From: Blastocatellia bacterium UBA7656
GTDB taxonomy: Bacteria; Acidobacteriota; Blastocatellia; UBA7656
Assembly (NCBI GenBank): GCA_002483445.1
Contig: DLHY01000091.1
Coordinates: 1 to 64,000 of the forward strand
Length of the DNA: 64,000 nucleotides
Reading direction: 5' to 3'
A model generated the notes under the pieces. The model saw only the letters and a list, made by a program, of their open reading frames with translations. It did no database searches and had not been told where the DNA came from. A program made the position numbers and the translations under genes. Below, piece by piece: positions 1 to 8,167 of the stretch (positions are counted from its first letter, which is position 1; each line of letters starts with the position of its first letter).

Positions 1-395
1 GTCACTCCCGTAGTCATTCCGTTATCTTTGAACGAGCCTGTCGGGTTCATCCCCTGATGCTTGAAGCGAAGCGCATCAAGTCCGGCGTATTGAGATGACC
101 TGGTCGCATCATAAACGGGCGTGTTGCCTTCCCGTAGCGTGACGATATGCGACAGATCAGCAAACGGCAGCAGTTCGCGAAATCGCCATACGCCGCTTTT
201 ATCTGCCTCATCATCGCTTGCTCGTCGAGCTTTGAACCGTGCTTTCATTTCATCAATGTCAGCGAAATGAAAATCGTAAGCGACATCGAGCAGTCCGCCG
301 CACGCGGGGCAGGAATAAATTTTTTCTTTGATCGAATAGCTGGCGCTGCACTCGTTTTCTATGCAGCGCAAAAAAGAAAGGGATTCTGTCGTCAT
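1..395 (-). CDS. thrC: Threonine synthase, N-terminal part (cut by the window edge)
   Basis: The minus-strand frame opens with ATG at 395-393 and stays open to the window edge (131 codons). Threonine synthase is a PLP enzyme converting O-phosphohomoserine to threonine in the cytoplasm. The N-terminus carries a rubredoxin-like zinc knuckle (C11, C16, C29, C32, with CPACGG) followed by the LREGNTP motif (about residues 87-93) and the PLP-lysine motif NPTGSFKDNG (K123), which is diagnostic of the threonine synthase branch of the tryptophan-synthase-beta fold. The usual motif is SFKDRG; here Asn replaces Arg. The C-terminal two thirds lie beyond the left edge. No neighbouring hom or thrB is visible. 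Identification is firm; the enzyme could only otherwise be a closely related PLP lyase. Confidence 0.93.
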   Translation of the reverse strand, partial: MTTESLSFLRCIENECSASYSIKEKIYSCPACGGLLDVAYDFHFADIDEMKARFKARRASDDEADKSGVWRFRELLPFADLSHIVTLREGNTPVYDATRSSQYAGLDALRFKHQGMNPTGSFKDNGMTTGV

Positions 396-499
396 CCGCG
401 TTAGGTTAGTTCAGTACGGGCGGCAAAGCAACTATTCGATCCTCTGACGGTACGCTTTTATTTATTATGATCACTCGCAGCACGCCTGCGCGCTGTGGC

Positions 500-789
500 T
501 CAGGAGACTCTCTTTTCAAGATTTTCAACTCTCTCTTCCGTCTCGCGATGATCCGCCTCTACTTCCATCAGACGATTGTTGAAGGTGTCGATCTTTCTAT
601 TCAGCTTCCGAATATCGCCTTTGATTTCCGCCAGCTCTGAGGAAAATTCTTTCCTGAGTTTCGCGTATTTCGACAAGCTGCGCCGTCACGCCTTCCCACA
701 TAGGGCGAGTGTCCTGCAATCGTTCGGCAACGATGTTTTCCAGCGCGCCAAGCGAGGTGGGCGAGATGGATTTTGTGTGTCGTAGTCAC
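500..789 (-). pseudogene. Frameshifted small coiled-coil protein
   Basis: Reading the minus strand, one frame encodes a helical stretch (LGALENIVAERLQDTRP, then MWEGVTAQLVEIRETQERI) and, after a one-base shift near 625-640, the next frame continues with a charged coiled coil (SSELAEIKGDIRKLNRKI, then NNRLMEVEADHRETEERVE) to a TGA at 502-500. A possible GTG start at 789 lies in a third frame. The two halves read as one heptad-rich protein of about 90 residues, so I infer a decayed gene or a sequencing indel. No function can be given; small coiled-coil proteins of this kind are common conserved hypotheticals. Bases 396-499 probably hold the thrC promoter; 790-928 hold nothing recognisable beyond a weak inverted repeat (GATTGAT/ATCAATC) after the next gene. 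Confidence 0.4.
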
Positions 790-928
790 CGCCGAGCGAT
801 GATCCTATATTGAATCGATCATTCCGCCGGGAATTGCTGGTCAGGATACACTTTCGCTGTTCACGCATTTGCAAGCTGCCATAATACCGTGATTGATCGC
901 GGCCAACAGCAATCAATCGCGGCGATTC

Positions 929-2284
929 TCATCCGATGATTTCAACCTTAGGCGCGATAGCAGACTTCGGCATCAGCGCGGGCCAGTAGGCTACTATCTC
1001 TTCCGTCTTGGGCCTGCCACTGCCCAATCCGCAAACCGTAGGCGGGCCGCTCAGTCCGAGCGGCGCAAGCTCTTTTGTGAATCGCTCAACCATTGCTTTG
1101 TTTTCTGATCGCACCGCAAAGCGCAACAATACTTCGGCAATATCAACTGACGGCTCGCCCGCCAAATCTTTGTGACAGGCATTTGCGCCCACGATCTCCG
1201 ATAGCATCGCGTCGAATTTCAACCCAAGCGCATCAAGACGCCTGCGAAGCATCGCATCGGCAGCCTTCGCTTTTTTATAGGCATCGGGCCACGAATAAAT
1301 CAGCGCGCCCGTGGCTTTGTATCCGGCGAAGTGACTGATCGATACTTTATAAAATTCCGTCGCCGCCCTTCCCTCGACGCCTGAAACGCGCACTCGATTA
1401 TCGCCCGCCTGTTCGAGATGAACTGAGGTGAAATCGGCTATGCAATCAGGCGTGATGTAACTGCGCGGGTCGCCCATCTCGTAGATCAACTGTTCTTTTA
1501 CGCCCGCGACCGTCACTCGCCCGCCTGTGCCTTCGTGTTTTGTTACAGTGAAAGTTCCATCCTTATGAGCTTCGACTATGGGATAGCCTATATCCCATAG
1601 ATCAGGTATCGACGCCCAATCGACCTGACAGTTGCCGCCAGTCGTCTGCGCGCCGCATTCGATAATATGACCTGCAATGGTTCCCGCAGCGAGCAGATTC
1701 CAATCATCTCTCGACCATTTGAATTCGTGCATCATCGGCCCAAGCGCAAGGCCCGTATCGGTGCAACGACCTGTGATGACTATCTGCGCGCCTTCGTTCA
1801 AAGCGTCAGCAATCGGGGCCGCGCCAAAGTAAACATTCGCGCTCTGAACTCGCTCGCGGACGGTCGATAGCGGCTCGCCCGTATCGAGGTTATTGAATTC
1901 TAGTCCTTCGCTGATCATCTCATCGAGTCGAGCGACTATATCATCGCCCGCGACGATGCCGATTTTTACATCCAATCCGAGTTTGCGCGCGACTTCCGAG
2001 ACCGCCTCGGCGCACGAATGAGGATTGACTCCTCCGGCATTTGCGACGGCTTTTATATTGCGCTCTACGCACGTGGGAAGTATGCGCGCGATGACAGGAA
2101 CGAAATCGTGAGCGTATCCGAATCTCGGATCGCGCGACTTCTGTTTCTGCATGATCGACATCGTTATCTCGGCCAGATAATCGAGCGTGAGGTAATCTAT
2201 CTGTCCGCGCTCGACCAGTTGAACGGGAGCTTCGAGCCAGTCGCCCCAGAAGCCCTGACCGTTGGCGATGCGAATGGTTTTCAT
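929..2284 (-). CDS. AtuA-like acyclic terpene utilisation family protein (DUF1446)
   Basis: A 451-residue protein of the DUF1446/AtuA family, named for AtuA of the Pseudomonas acyclic-terpene (citronellol/geraniol) operon; its biochemical activity is not established. Visible hallmarks are the N-terminal RIANGQGFWGDW, the VANAGGVNPHSC stretch (about residues 80-92), VITGRCTDTGLALGPM and GAQTTGGNCQVDW. No signal peptide or membrane segment is seen, so it is probably cytoplasmic. The start at 2284 is supported by GAAGGAC a few bases upstream. It is transcribed divergently from the acyl-CoA carboxylase beta gene across an 85-bp gap, the same association of AtuA with a carboxylase (AtuC/AtuF) that defines terpene catabolism, but in many bacteria the same pair accompanies leucine catabolism. 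The family call is strong; the substrate is not. Confidence 0.85.
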   Translation of the reverse strand: MKTIRIANGQGFWGDWLEAPVQLVERGQIDYLTLDYLAEITMSIMQKQKSRDPRFGYAHDFVPVIARILPTCVERNIKAVANAGGVNPHSCAEAVSEVARKLGLDVKIGIVAGDDIVARLDEMISEGLEFNNLDTGEPLSTVRERVQSANVYFGAAPIADALNEGAQIVITGRCTDTGLALGPMMHEFKWSRDDWNLLAAGTIAGHIIECGAQTTGGNCQVDWASIPDLWDIGYPIVEAHKDGTFTVTKHEGTGGRVTVAGVKEQLIYEMGDPRSYITPDCIADFTSVHLEQAGDNRVRVSGVEGRAATEFYKVSISHFAGYKATGALIYSWPDAYKKAKAADAMLRRRLDALGLKFDAMLSEIVGANACHKDLAGEPSVDIAEVLLRFAVRSENKAMVERFTKELAPLGLSGPPTVCGLGSGRPKTEEIVAYWPALMPKSAIAPKVEIIG

Positions 2285-2369
2285 ACGAGTGTCCTTCGTG
2301 AACTTTGCGGATTGACAAGCCTGATTTCGTCCAGTACTGTCTCAAAAACTTTTTAGACCGTCAACGATT

Positions 2370-3965
2370 ATGCAACCGATCAAATCTTATGTAGACAAAC
2401 AATCCGAGGCGTACCGCGACAACTACGCCGCCAATCTCGAAAGCGTCGAGAAACTTCGCGCCGCGCTCGCCTCAACCACGAAAGGCGGCGGAGAAAAATA
2501 CGTCAAGCGACACCTCTCGCGTGGCCGTCTTCTTCCGCGCGAGCGAGTAGAGATGCTCATCGATGAAGGCTCTTACTTTCTGGAGATCGCGCCGCTTGCA
2601 GGCATAGGCATTGAAAACGAATTTCCCGGCGCGGGAACCATCGGAGGCATCGGACTTGTTTCCGGGCGCGAGTGCATCATCGTCGCAAACGAAGCGACGG
2701 TCAAAGGCGGGGCCGTAAGTGAAATCGGTCAGTTGAAAAATCGCAGACTTTCAGATGTCGGATTTCAGAATCGATTGCCGGCAATCTCGCTCGTAGAATC
2801 AGCGGGCGCAGACCTTCCCGTTCAGGCGAAAATTTTTGTACCCGGCGGGCGAGGATTTCGCGAAATCACTCGCCGCTCGAAAGAGCGAATACCGAGCATC
2901 TCGGTCGTCTTCGGCAACTCGACGGCAGGCGGCGCATACCTGCCGGGAATGTCCGATTACGTGATTATGGTCAAGCGTCAGGCTCAGGTTTTTTTGGGCG
3001 GGCCGCCGCTCGTCAAGATGGCGACGGGCGAGATCGTGGATGAAGAATCGCTCGGCGGCGCGGAGATGCACTCGCGCGTGTCCGGCCTTTCGGATTATCT
3101 GGCCGAAGATGAACTCGAAGCCCTGCGACAGGCCCGCGACATCGTGAGCCATTACGATGATGCTCCCGCAAAGCCGTATCTCTCATCAGTCGAAGAGCCT
3201 CTCTACGATGAGGATGAATTGCTCGGCATCGCGTCGGCTGATATTCGCGTGCCTTTCGAAGTGCGCGAGATCATAGCACGCCTTGTCGACGGCTCGCGCT
3301 TCGATGAATTCAAAGCGAAATATGGTACGACTCTAGTGACAGGCTTTGCGCGCATTCATGGCTTTCGCGTCGGAATCTTAGGCAACAATGGCGTATTGAT
3401 ATCGGAATCGGCCAACAAGGGCGCGCAGTTCATACAGCTTTGCAATCAGCAGAACATCCCGCTCATTTTTTTGCAGAACATCACAGGATTTATGGTAGGC
3501 CGCGCTTATGAAGAGCAGGGCATCATTCGCAACGGCGCGAAGCTCATCAACGCCGTATCCAATTCTACAGTCCCTGCAATCACAGTGATGATAGGCGGTT
3601 CTTATGGAGCGGGAAATTATGCGATGTGCGGGCGGGCTTACGAGCCGCGATTTTTATTCACGTGGCCAAGTCATCGCATCGCGGTGATGGGGCCTCAGCA
3701 GTTGTCGGGCGTGATGGAAATAATCAAGCGCGACGCGGCGGCAAAGCAGGGCGTCGCGGTCGATGAGGGCGAACTGGCAATGATGAGGAAGATGCTCGAA
3801 AGTCAGATAACGCGCGAGTCCGATTCTTATTTTGCGACCGCGCGATTATGGGATGACGGCATAATCGACCCGCGCGATACGCGCACAGTTTTAGGCATCG
3901 CGCTTTCGGCTTCTTACAACAACCCCACGGAAGGCACGATGGAATGGGGAGTGTTCAGGCATTAG
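2370..3965 (+). CDS. Acyl-CoA carboxylase carboxyltransferase (beta) subunit, methylcrotonyl/geranyl-CoA type
   Basis: A 531-residue carboxyltransferase of the MCC/GCC/PCC beta family. It transfers the carboxyl group from biotin to an acyl-CoA. The crotonase-fold halves are clear: SRGRLLPRERVEML near residue 50, FGNSTAGGAYLPGMSDY (about 180-195), GGPPLVKMATGE, and in the C-terminal half GFMVGRAYEEQGI and GGSYGAGNYAMCGRAYEP; the last motif is typical of methylcrotonyl- and geranyl-CoA carboxylases rather than propionyl-CoA carboxylase. The partner alpha subunit follows 58 bp downstream, the acyl-CoA dehydrogenase about 2.9 kb downstream. With AtuA next door the alternatives are leucine (3-methylcrotonyl-CoA) or isoprenoid (geranyl-CoA) degradation; I favour methylcrotonyl-CoA because no other atu gene is in view. 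Confidence 0.9.
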   Translation: MQPIKSYVDKQSEAYRDNYAANLESVEKLRAALASTTKGGGEKYVKRHLSRGRLLPRERVEMLIDEGSYFLEIAPLAGIGIENEFPGAGTIGGIGLVSGRECIIVANEATVKGGAVSEIGQLKNRRLSDVGFQNRLPAISLVESAGADLPVQAKIFVPGGRGFREITRRSKERIPSISVVFGNSTAGGAYLPGMSDYVIMVKRQAQVFLGGPPLVKMATGEIVDEESLGGAEMHSRVSGLSDYLAEDELEALRQARDIVSHYDDAPAKPYLSSVEEPLYDEDELLGIASADIRVPFEVREIIARLVDGSRFDEFKAKYGTTLVTGFARIHGFRVGILGNNGVLISESANKGAQFIQLCNQQNIPLIFLQNITGFMVGRAYEEQGIIRNGAKLINAVSNSTVPAITVMIGGSYGAGNYAMCGRAYEPRFLFTWPSHRIAVMGPQQLSGVMEIIKRDAAAKQGVAVDEGELAMMRKMLESQITRESDSYFATARLWDDGIIDPRDTRTVLGIALSASYNNPTEGTMEWGVFRH

Positions 3966-3994
3966 TGGTCAGTCGGATTGTTGAGTTGCTGGCC

Positions 3995-4029
3995 AATGAC
4001 CTGTGACGAATGACAAAAGACAGATGACG
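3995..4029. repeat. Short tandem repeat, ATGACAA-like units
   Basis: Degenerate 7-bp units (AATGACC, TGTGACG, AATGACA, AAAGACAG, ATGACG) fill the spacer between the carboxylase subunits and supply the sequence around the alpha-subunit ATG. One-sided: no complementary arm is present. Confidence 0.5.
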
Positions 4030-6006
4030 AGAAAATCATTTCGAAAAATTCTGATAGCCAATCGCGGAGAGATAGCCATGCGCGTCATTCGCGCCTGTCG
4101 CGCGATGGGCATTGCAAGCGTGGCTGTTTATTCTGATGCCGATACGAATTCGCCGCACACCCGATTCGCGGATGAAGCCGTGCATATCGGCCCTGCTGCG
4201 GCGAAGGATTCTTATCTTCAGATCGAAAAAATAATTGAAGCGACTCATCGCACGGGCGCGGATGCGATTCATCCGGGCTATGGATTCTTAGCCGAAAACG
4301 CGGACTTCGCCGAAGCGTGTGAAAACTCATCCATTGTTTTCATCGGCCCGACTGCCGAGGCTATTCGCAAAGTCGGGCTCAAGAGCGCGGCCCGAAGGAT
4401 GATGACCAGCGCAGGCGTGCCGGTAGTTCCCGGCTATGACGGCGAGGATCAAAACACCGAGACTCTCAAACGCGCCGCGATTGAAACGGGGCTGCCTGTG
4501 TTGATCAAGGCCACTGCGGGCGGAGGCGGCAAGGGGATGCGCATCGTGCGCGACGCCGCCGAACTTGAAGAGGCGATTGAATCAGCGGCGCGCGAATCGG
4601 AAAAAGGTTTCGGCGATGGAAGGCTTTTGATCGAAAAATATATTGAAAGAGCGCGCCACGTTGAGTTTCAGGTTTTCGGAGACAACTACGGAAACGTGAT
4701 TCATCTCTTCGAGCGCGACTGTTCGATTCAACGCCGCCATCAGAAGATCATCGAAGAAAGTCCTTCGCCTGCCGTCGATGAAAACCTGCGGCAGAGGATG
4801 GGCGAAGCGGCTTTAGCTGCGGGTCGAGAGATAGGATACTCGAATGCAGGAACGGTCGAGTTCATTCTTTCGCCTGAAGGCGAATTTTATTTCATCGAAG
4901 TCAACACTCGTCTTCAGGTCGAGCATCCCGTGACCGAGATGATCACGGGGCTTGATTTAGTCCGGCTTCAAATCGAAATCGCTGAAGGAAAGCCGCTCCG
5001 TCTAAAACAGGAAGATGTTATTTCGAGAGGCCACGCAATCGAAGCGCGGCTTTATGCTGAAGACCCGGATAATAATTTTCTGCCCGCCATAGGCACACTT
5101 CACGACTGGCGCTTGCCTGCGCTCGACGCTGGCCTCCGCTTCGATGCCGGAGTGGAAGCAAAGAGCGAAGTGAGCATCTATTATGACCCGATGCTTGCGA
5201 AAGTGATCGCGCATGGCGAAGATCGAGAGACTGCTATTCGAAAGCTGGTTTATGGGTTGAGAGGTTTGTCCGCTCAGGGTGTGCAGACGAACAGAGATTT
5301 CTTGATTCGTCTGCTCGAACACACGGATTTTCGCCGCGGAGAGTCGCACACCTCGTTCATCGAGGATCATCTCAGTGAACTTATCGGCCTGCGCGATGCC
5401 GCGTTCGACCAACAAGCGGCTGCGGTCGCGGCGTTGTATCTTCAAAAGAAGCGGCACGCTGAAAACAAAACGCTCCCGCGGATTCCGCCCGTCTATCGCA
5501 ATAATCCTTATCGCGACCCTGCGGTGAAATTCGAGATCGGGGGGGAGACGATAGAGGTTTCATATCGCCACTTGAAAGACGATGTATACGAAGTCCGGTG
5601 CATGGATTCGCAAATCGAAGCGCGGGTGTTATCATACGGGTCGGGCAGCATTCGCCTTTCTCTCGATGGCATTCAACAATGGTTTCGCGTCGTGGAAGCG
5701 GGAGACGTTTTGTATGTTCATTCGACTGCGGGCGCGCGAGCGATCACTCGATTGAGTCGTTATCCTCAACGACACGAAGCCGCGGAACACGAGACGGCGA
5801 ACGCGCAGATGCCCGGTCAGGTGTTGAAAATTCTCGTGGCGGAAGGCCAGAGGGTTGCGGCAGGAGATTCGCTCATTATACTTGAAGCGATGAAGATGGA
5901 GCAGACCATCAAGGCGACGATGGACGGCTTCATCGAAACGATTCTGGTCAAGGTTGGCGATGTGGTAGCTCCGGGCGAGCCGCTCGTGCAGATTTCAGCC
6001 GAGTGA
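4024..6006 (+). CDS. Acyl-CoA carboxylase biotin-carboxylase/biotin-carrier (alpha) subunit
   Basis: A 660-residue fused biotin carboxylase plus biotin-carrier protein, the ATP-dependent half of the carboxylase whose beta subunit precedes it. The N-terminus KILIANRGEIAMRVIRACR is the canonical biotin carboxylase start. The ATP-grasp glycine loop GGGGKGMR, the EVNTRLQVEHPVTEM catalytic segment and the C-terminal biotinyl motif EAMKMEQ (Lys 624) are all present, so the enzyme should be active. An in-frame GTG at 4003 would add seven residues, but these are encoded by the tandem repeat in the spacer; ATG 4024 fits the family N-terminus. The size and one-polypeptide BC-BCCP arrangement match MccA, PccA and AtuF and cannot separate them. 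Cytoplasmic, probably a dodecamer with the beta subunit. Confidence 0.92.
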   Translation: MTRKSFRKILIANRGEIAMRVIRACRAMGIASVAVYSDADTNSPHTRFADEAVHIGPAAAKDSYLQIEKIIEATHRTGADAIHPGYGFLAENADFAEACENSSIVFIGPTAEAIRKVGLKSAARRMMTSAGVPVVPGYDGEDQNTETLKRAAIETGLPVLIKATAGGGGKGMRIVRDAAELEEAIESAARESEKGFGDGRLLIEKYIERARHVEFQVFGDNYGNVIHLFERDCSIQRRHQKIIEESPSPAVDENLRQRMGEAALAAGREIGYSNAGTVEFILSPEGEFYFIEVNTRLQVEHPVTEMITGLDLVRLQIEIAEGKPLRLKQEDVISRGHAIEARLYAEDPDNNFLPAIGTLHDWRLPALDAGLRFDAGVEAKSEVSIYYDPMLAKVIAHGEDRETAIRKLVYGLRGLSAQGVQTNRDFLIRLLEHTDFRRGESHTSFIEDHLSELIGLRDAAFDQQAAAVAALYLQKKRHAENKTLPRIPPVYRNNPYRDPAVKFEIGGETIEVSYRHLKDDVYEVRCMDSQIEARVLSYGSGSIRLSLDGIQQWFRVVEAGDVLYVHSTAGARAITRLSRYPQRHEAAEHETANAQMPGQVLKILVAEGQRVAAGDSLIILEAMKMEQTIKATMDGFIETILVKVGDVVAPGEPLVQISAE

Positions 6007-6022
6007 CGATTGATCGCTAGTA

Positions 6023-6050
6023 TTGCTTTTGTCAAAGCCTCTGATAAGAT
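6023..6050 (+). promoter_or_regulatory. Possible sigma-70 promoter for the small-protein/retropepsin pair
   Basis: TTGCTT and TAAGAT separated by 16 bp, 31 bp ahead of the ATG at 6081, with AGGAGG as a strong ribosome-binding site about 9 bp before that ATG. Motif match by eye only. Confidence 0.35.
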
Positions 6051-6080
6051 GGCGAAGGAAGTCAGACAGGAGGTTGTGCC

Positions 6081-6335
6081 ATGTCAGACCCGATTCGCGA
6101 GCAAGTCGAAAGTAATTACAGAGAATTCCAGGCGCAACTGCCGTCTCTTCTATCGTCACATCGCGGAAAATTCGCTCTGATGCGAGATGGGCAGATCATC
6201 GAATTTTTCGACACAGCGCGGGACGCTTACGTTGCCGGTCAAAAGATATTTTCAAACGACCGTCTCTTTTCTGTTCAGGAAGTCATAGAGACGCCTGTAG
6301 ATTTGGGGTTCTTCTCTCATGCCTTGCCTCAGTAA
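6081..6335 (+). CDS. Small conserved hypothetical protein (DUF5678-like), partner of retropepsin
   Basis: An 84-residue soluble protein with a good Shine-Dalgarno (AGGAGG). The central motif GKFALMRDGQIIEFFDTARDA followed by a second helix and LFSVQEV resembles DUF5678-like small proteins seen in many soil bacteria. No catalytic motif, signal peptide or membrane segment. Its 3' end overlaps the start of the retropepsin-like gene by 17 bp, so the two are very likely translated together and may form a complex or substrate/protease pair. The function is not known; the tight pairing is the main clue. Confidence 0.7.
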   Translation: MSDPIREQVESNYREFQAQLPSLLSSHRGKFALMRDGQIIEFFDTARDAYVAGQKIFSNDRLFSVQEVIETPVDLGFFSHALPQ

Positions 6336-6738
6336 CTCTTTTGATCCTGCTATAGGACCGATCATCAATGTAGGAGTACTCCAGACCGGCGCTGTCGCCC
6401 CAGCGGCTGCTCTAACTGCTCAGATCAATGTCTTCCCTGCTTTGATTGACACGGGAGCCAGTATCACATGCATTTCTCCGGGCGTCGCAAAAACGGTTGC
6501 CCTTCAACCCATCGGTATGCGCCAGATGGTTTCGGCCACGCAGTCTGTGCCTGTGAATATTTATCTGGTTGATCTTTTTCTGCCGTTCGGGGCATCGGGT
6601 TTTATCATACAGGGGGCGCAGGTCATGGAGTTTTCACCAGCCAGCGTTAGCATTTTTAAGATGATCGTTGGAAGAGACATAATCTGCCAGGGCGCTCTCA
6701 CGATCAGTTTCGATGGGCATTTCACATTCTGTTTATAG
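6319..6738 (+). CDS. Retropepsin-like aspartic protease (single-domain)
   Basis: A 139-residue protein with the single-domain aspartyl protease signature ALIDTGASITCIS (catalytic D44-T-G-A) and, near the C-terminus, the hydrophobic-hydrophobic-Gly motif in MIVGRDII that closes the retropepsin fold; such enzymes act as homodimers, each chain giving one aspartate. No signal peptide, so cytoplasmic. It overlaps the preceding small gene by 17 bp. Bacterial relatives of this size are mostly uncharacterised. The motif assignment is good; the substrate is unknown. The strict pairing with the upstream small protein suggests that protein is its partner or target (inference). A weak hairpin (CTGGC/GCCAG) lies downstream near 6771-6783. 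Confidence 0.72.
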   Translation: MPCLSNSFDPAIGPIINVGVLQTGAVAPAAALTAQINVFPALIDTGASITCISPGVAKTVALQPIGMRQMVSATQSVPVNIYLVDLFLPFGASGFIIQGAQVMEFSPASVSIFKMIVGRDIICQGALTISFDGHFTFCL

Positions 6739-6894
6739 AGTTCGTTACGCGGTGCTATATTAGCTGCGCTCTGGCAGCGCCAGAAAGGCGTGAGGCATCA
6801 ACAGCCCGGACATTTTCTTCCTCAATGCCACAGGGTCCGGGAATGGGCATGGCTTCTCAACGCTATTGCAAAAATAATCCTGGAGGAAACCCGT

Positions 6895-8067
6895 ATGGTA
6901 CAGGCGATCAAACAGGCCACCAAACCTGAATACCCTTATTTCACCGACGAGCATCTCATGCTGCGCGATTCGGTCAAGCAGTTCTGTCTGAATGAAATCG
7001 CCCCGCACGCCGAAGAGTGGGACGAAGCGGGAATTTTTCCGCGCGAGCTTTTCAAGAAGGCCGGGGAGTTGGGCCTTTTCGGAATCCGCCTCGATCCGCG
7101 ATACGGAGGCAGCGGGCTTGACTGGTGGGCGACGGCTGCTTTTCTCGAAGGCATCTCTTACGCAAACAACGGCGGCGTGGCGATGGCGTTGATGGTTCAA
7201 TCCGATATCACCCTGCCTGTGCTTGATGAGCTTGGAACGGATGAGCAGAAGGAAGAATTTCTGCGGCCTGCAATCGCGGGCGACAAGATCGCCGCGCTCG
7301 GCATCAGCGAACCGGGCGGAGGCTCGGACGTTGCCGCGCTCGCGACTCGCGCGAAGATCGAAGGCGATGAACTTGTCATTTCAGGACAGAAGCTCTGGAT
7401 CACCAACGGCACTCGATCTGATTTTATAATCCTCGCTGTGCGCACCGCAGAAGACCGATACAAAGGCATCTCGATGGTGCTGTTCCCGACCGACGTGAAA
7501 GGATTTTCGGTCGGCAAGAAATTGAAGAAGGTCGGCAATCTCTCTTCAGACACGGCAGAGCTTTTCTTTGACAACTGCCGCATACCTGCGCGCTATGTGC
7601 TGGGAGAGATGAACAAGGGCTTCTATTACACGATGCACAATTTTCAGGGCGAGCGGCTGGCATCGGCTCTGGGAGCCGTTTATTCGATGGAGCGCGCTAT
7701 GGAATGGGCCATTCAATATGGCCGTGAGCGCGAGGCGTTCGGCAAGCCTATAATCGAATATCAGGTGTGGCGTCATCGCTTCGCCGAACACCTGACGGCG
7801 ATGGAAGCGGCGAAGTGGCTTTCGTATCGCGCGCTCGATCTGGTCAATCACGGTCACCCGGCTGTGCGCGAGATAACGATGGCCAAGCTCTTCACGAGCG
7901 AGCTTCAACAAAAGGTGGCTTACGACTGCTTGCAGATATTCGGCGGATTCGGCTACACGACCGAATACCCGATAAGCCGATTCTGGCGCGATGCTCGCCT
8001 CCACACAATCGGCGCAGGCTCGTCGGAGATCATGAAGGAGATCATCGTCAAACAGGAAAAATTATAG
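6895..8067 (+). CDS. Acyl-CoA dehydrogenase (isovaleryl/long-chain-type active site)
   Basis: A 390-residue FAD acyl-CoA dehydrogenase that introduces the alpha,beta double bond in acyl-CoA. Hallmarks: ALGISEPGGGSDVAAL (signature 1), KLWITNGTRSDF, REAFGKPI, and the terminal LQIFGGFGYTTEYPISRFWRD plus IGAGSSEIMKEII. The position occupied by the catalytic Glu of MCAD is Gly here (IGAGSSE), while a Glu sits in GERLASALGA, the place used by isovaleryl-CoA and long-chain enzymes; I infer that type. Start chosen at ATG 6895, 7 bp after TGGAGGAAA, rather than the longer open frame from 6790. With the carboxylase upstream it completes a leucine/isoprenoid type route (isovaleryl-CoA to methylcrotonyl-CoA to methylglutaconyl-CoA). 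Its TAG stop sits inside the following tandem repeat. Confidence 0.9.
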   Translation: MVQAIKQATKPEYPYFTDEHLMLRDSVKQFCLNEIAPHAEEWDEAGIFPRELFKKAGELGLFGIRLDPRYGGSGLDWWATAAFLEGISYANNGGVAMALMVQSDITLPVLDELGTDEQKEEFLRPAIAGDKIAALGISEPGGGSDVAALATRAKIEGDELVISGQKLWITNGTRSDFIILAVRTAEDRYKGISMVLFPTDVKGFSVGKKLKKVGNLSSDTAELFFDNCRIPARYVLGEMNKGFYYTMHNFQGERLASALGAVYSMERAMEWAIQYGREREAFGKPIIEYQVWRHRFAEHLTAMEAAKWLSYRALDLVNHGHPAVREITMAKLFTSELQQKVAYDCLQIFGGFGYTTEYPISRFWRDARLHTIGAGSSEIMKEIIVKQEKL

Positions 8068-8156
8068 TCAGGAGTCTAGCGAGTCCAGAGAGTCTTGAGA
8101 GTCCGAATGCTCAAATCTTTTTCCTGACTCCAGACTCTCCAGACTCTCCAGACTCT
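8066..8156. repeat. Tandem-repeat hairpin, GAGTCTGGA-type units
   Basis: The left arm begins at the stop codon of the acyl-CoA dehydrogenase (TAGTCAGGAGTC) and continues with degenerate 9-bp units; the right arm (about 8123-8156) carries three GACTCTCCA units, their reverse complement. The two arms can fold into one imperfect stem. Same unit as the arrays near 35.9 and 36.7 kb. Confidence 0.7.
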
Positions 8157-8167
8157 TCGGAGGAGTT

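Noticed and set aside
4003..4023. GTG start seven codons upstream for the carboxylase alpha subunit
   Set aside because: The extra codons lie in a tandem repeat and extend beyond the conserved N-terminus.
929..6006. Complete acyclic terpene (atu) operon
   Set aside because: Only AtuA-like and the carboxylase subunits are present; no AtuB, AtuD, AtuE or AtuG/H candidates follow in order, so only a general leucine/isoprenoid role is claimed.
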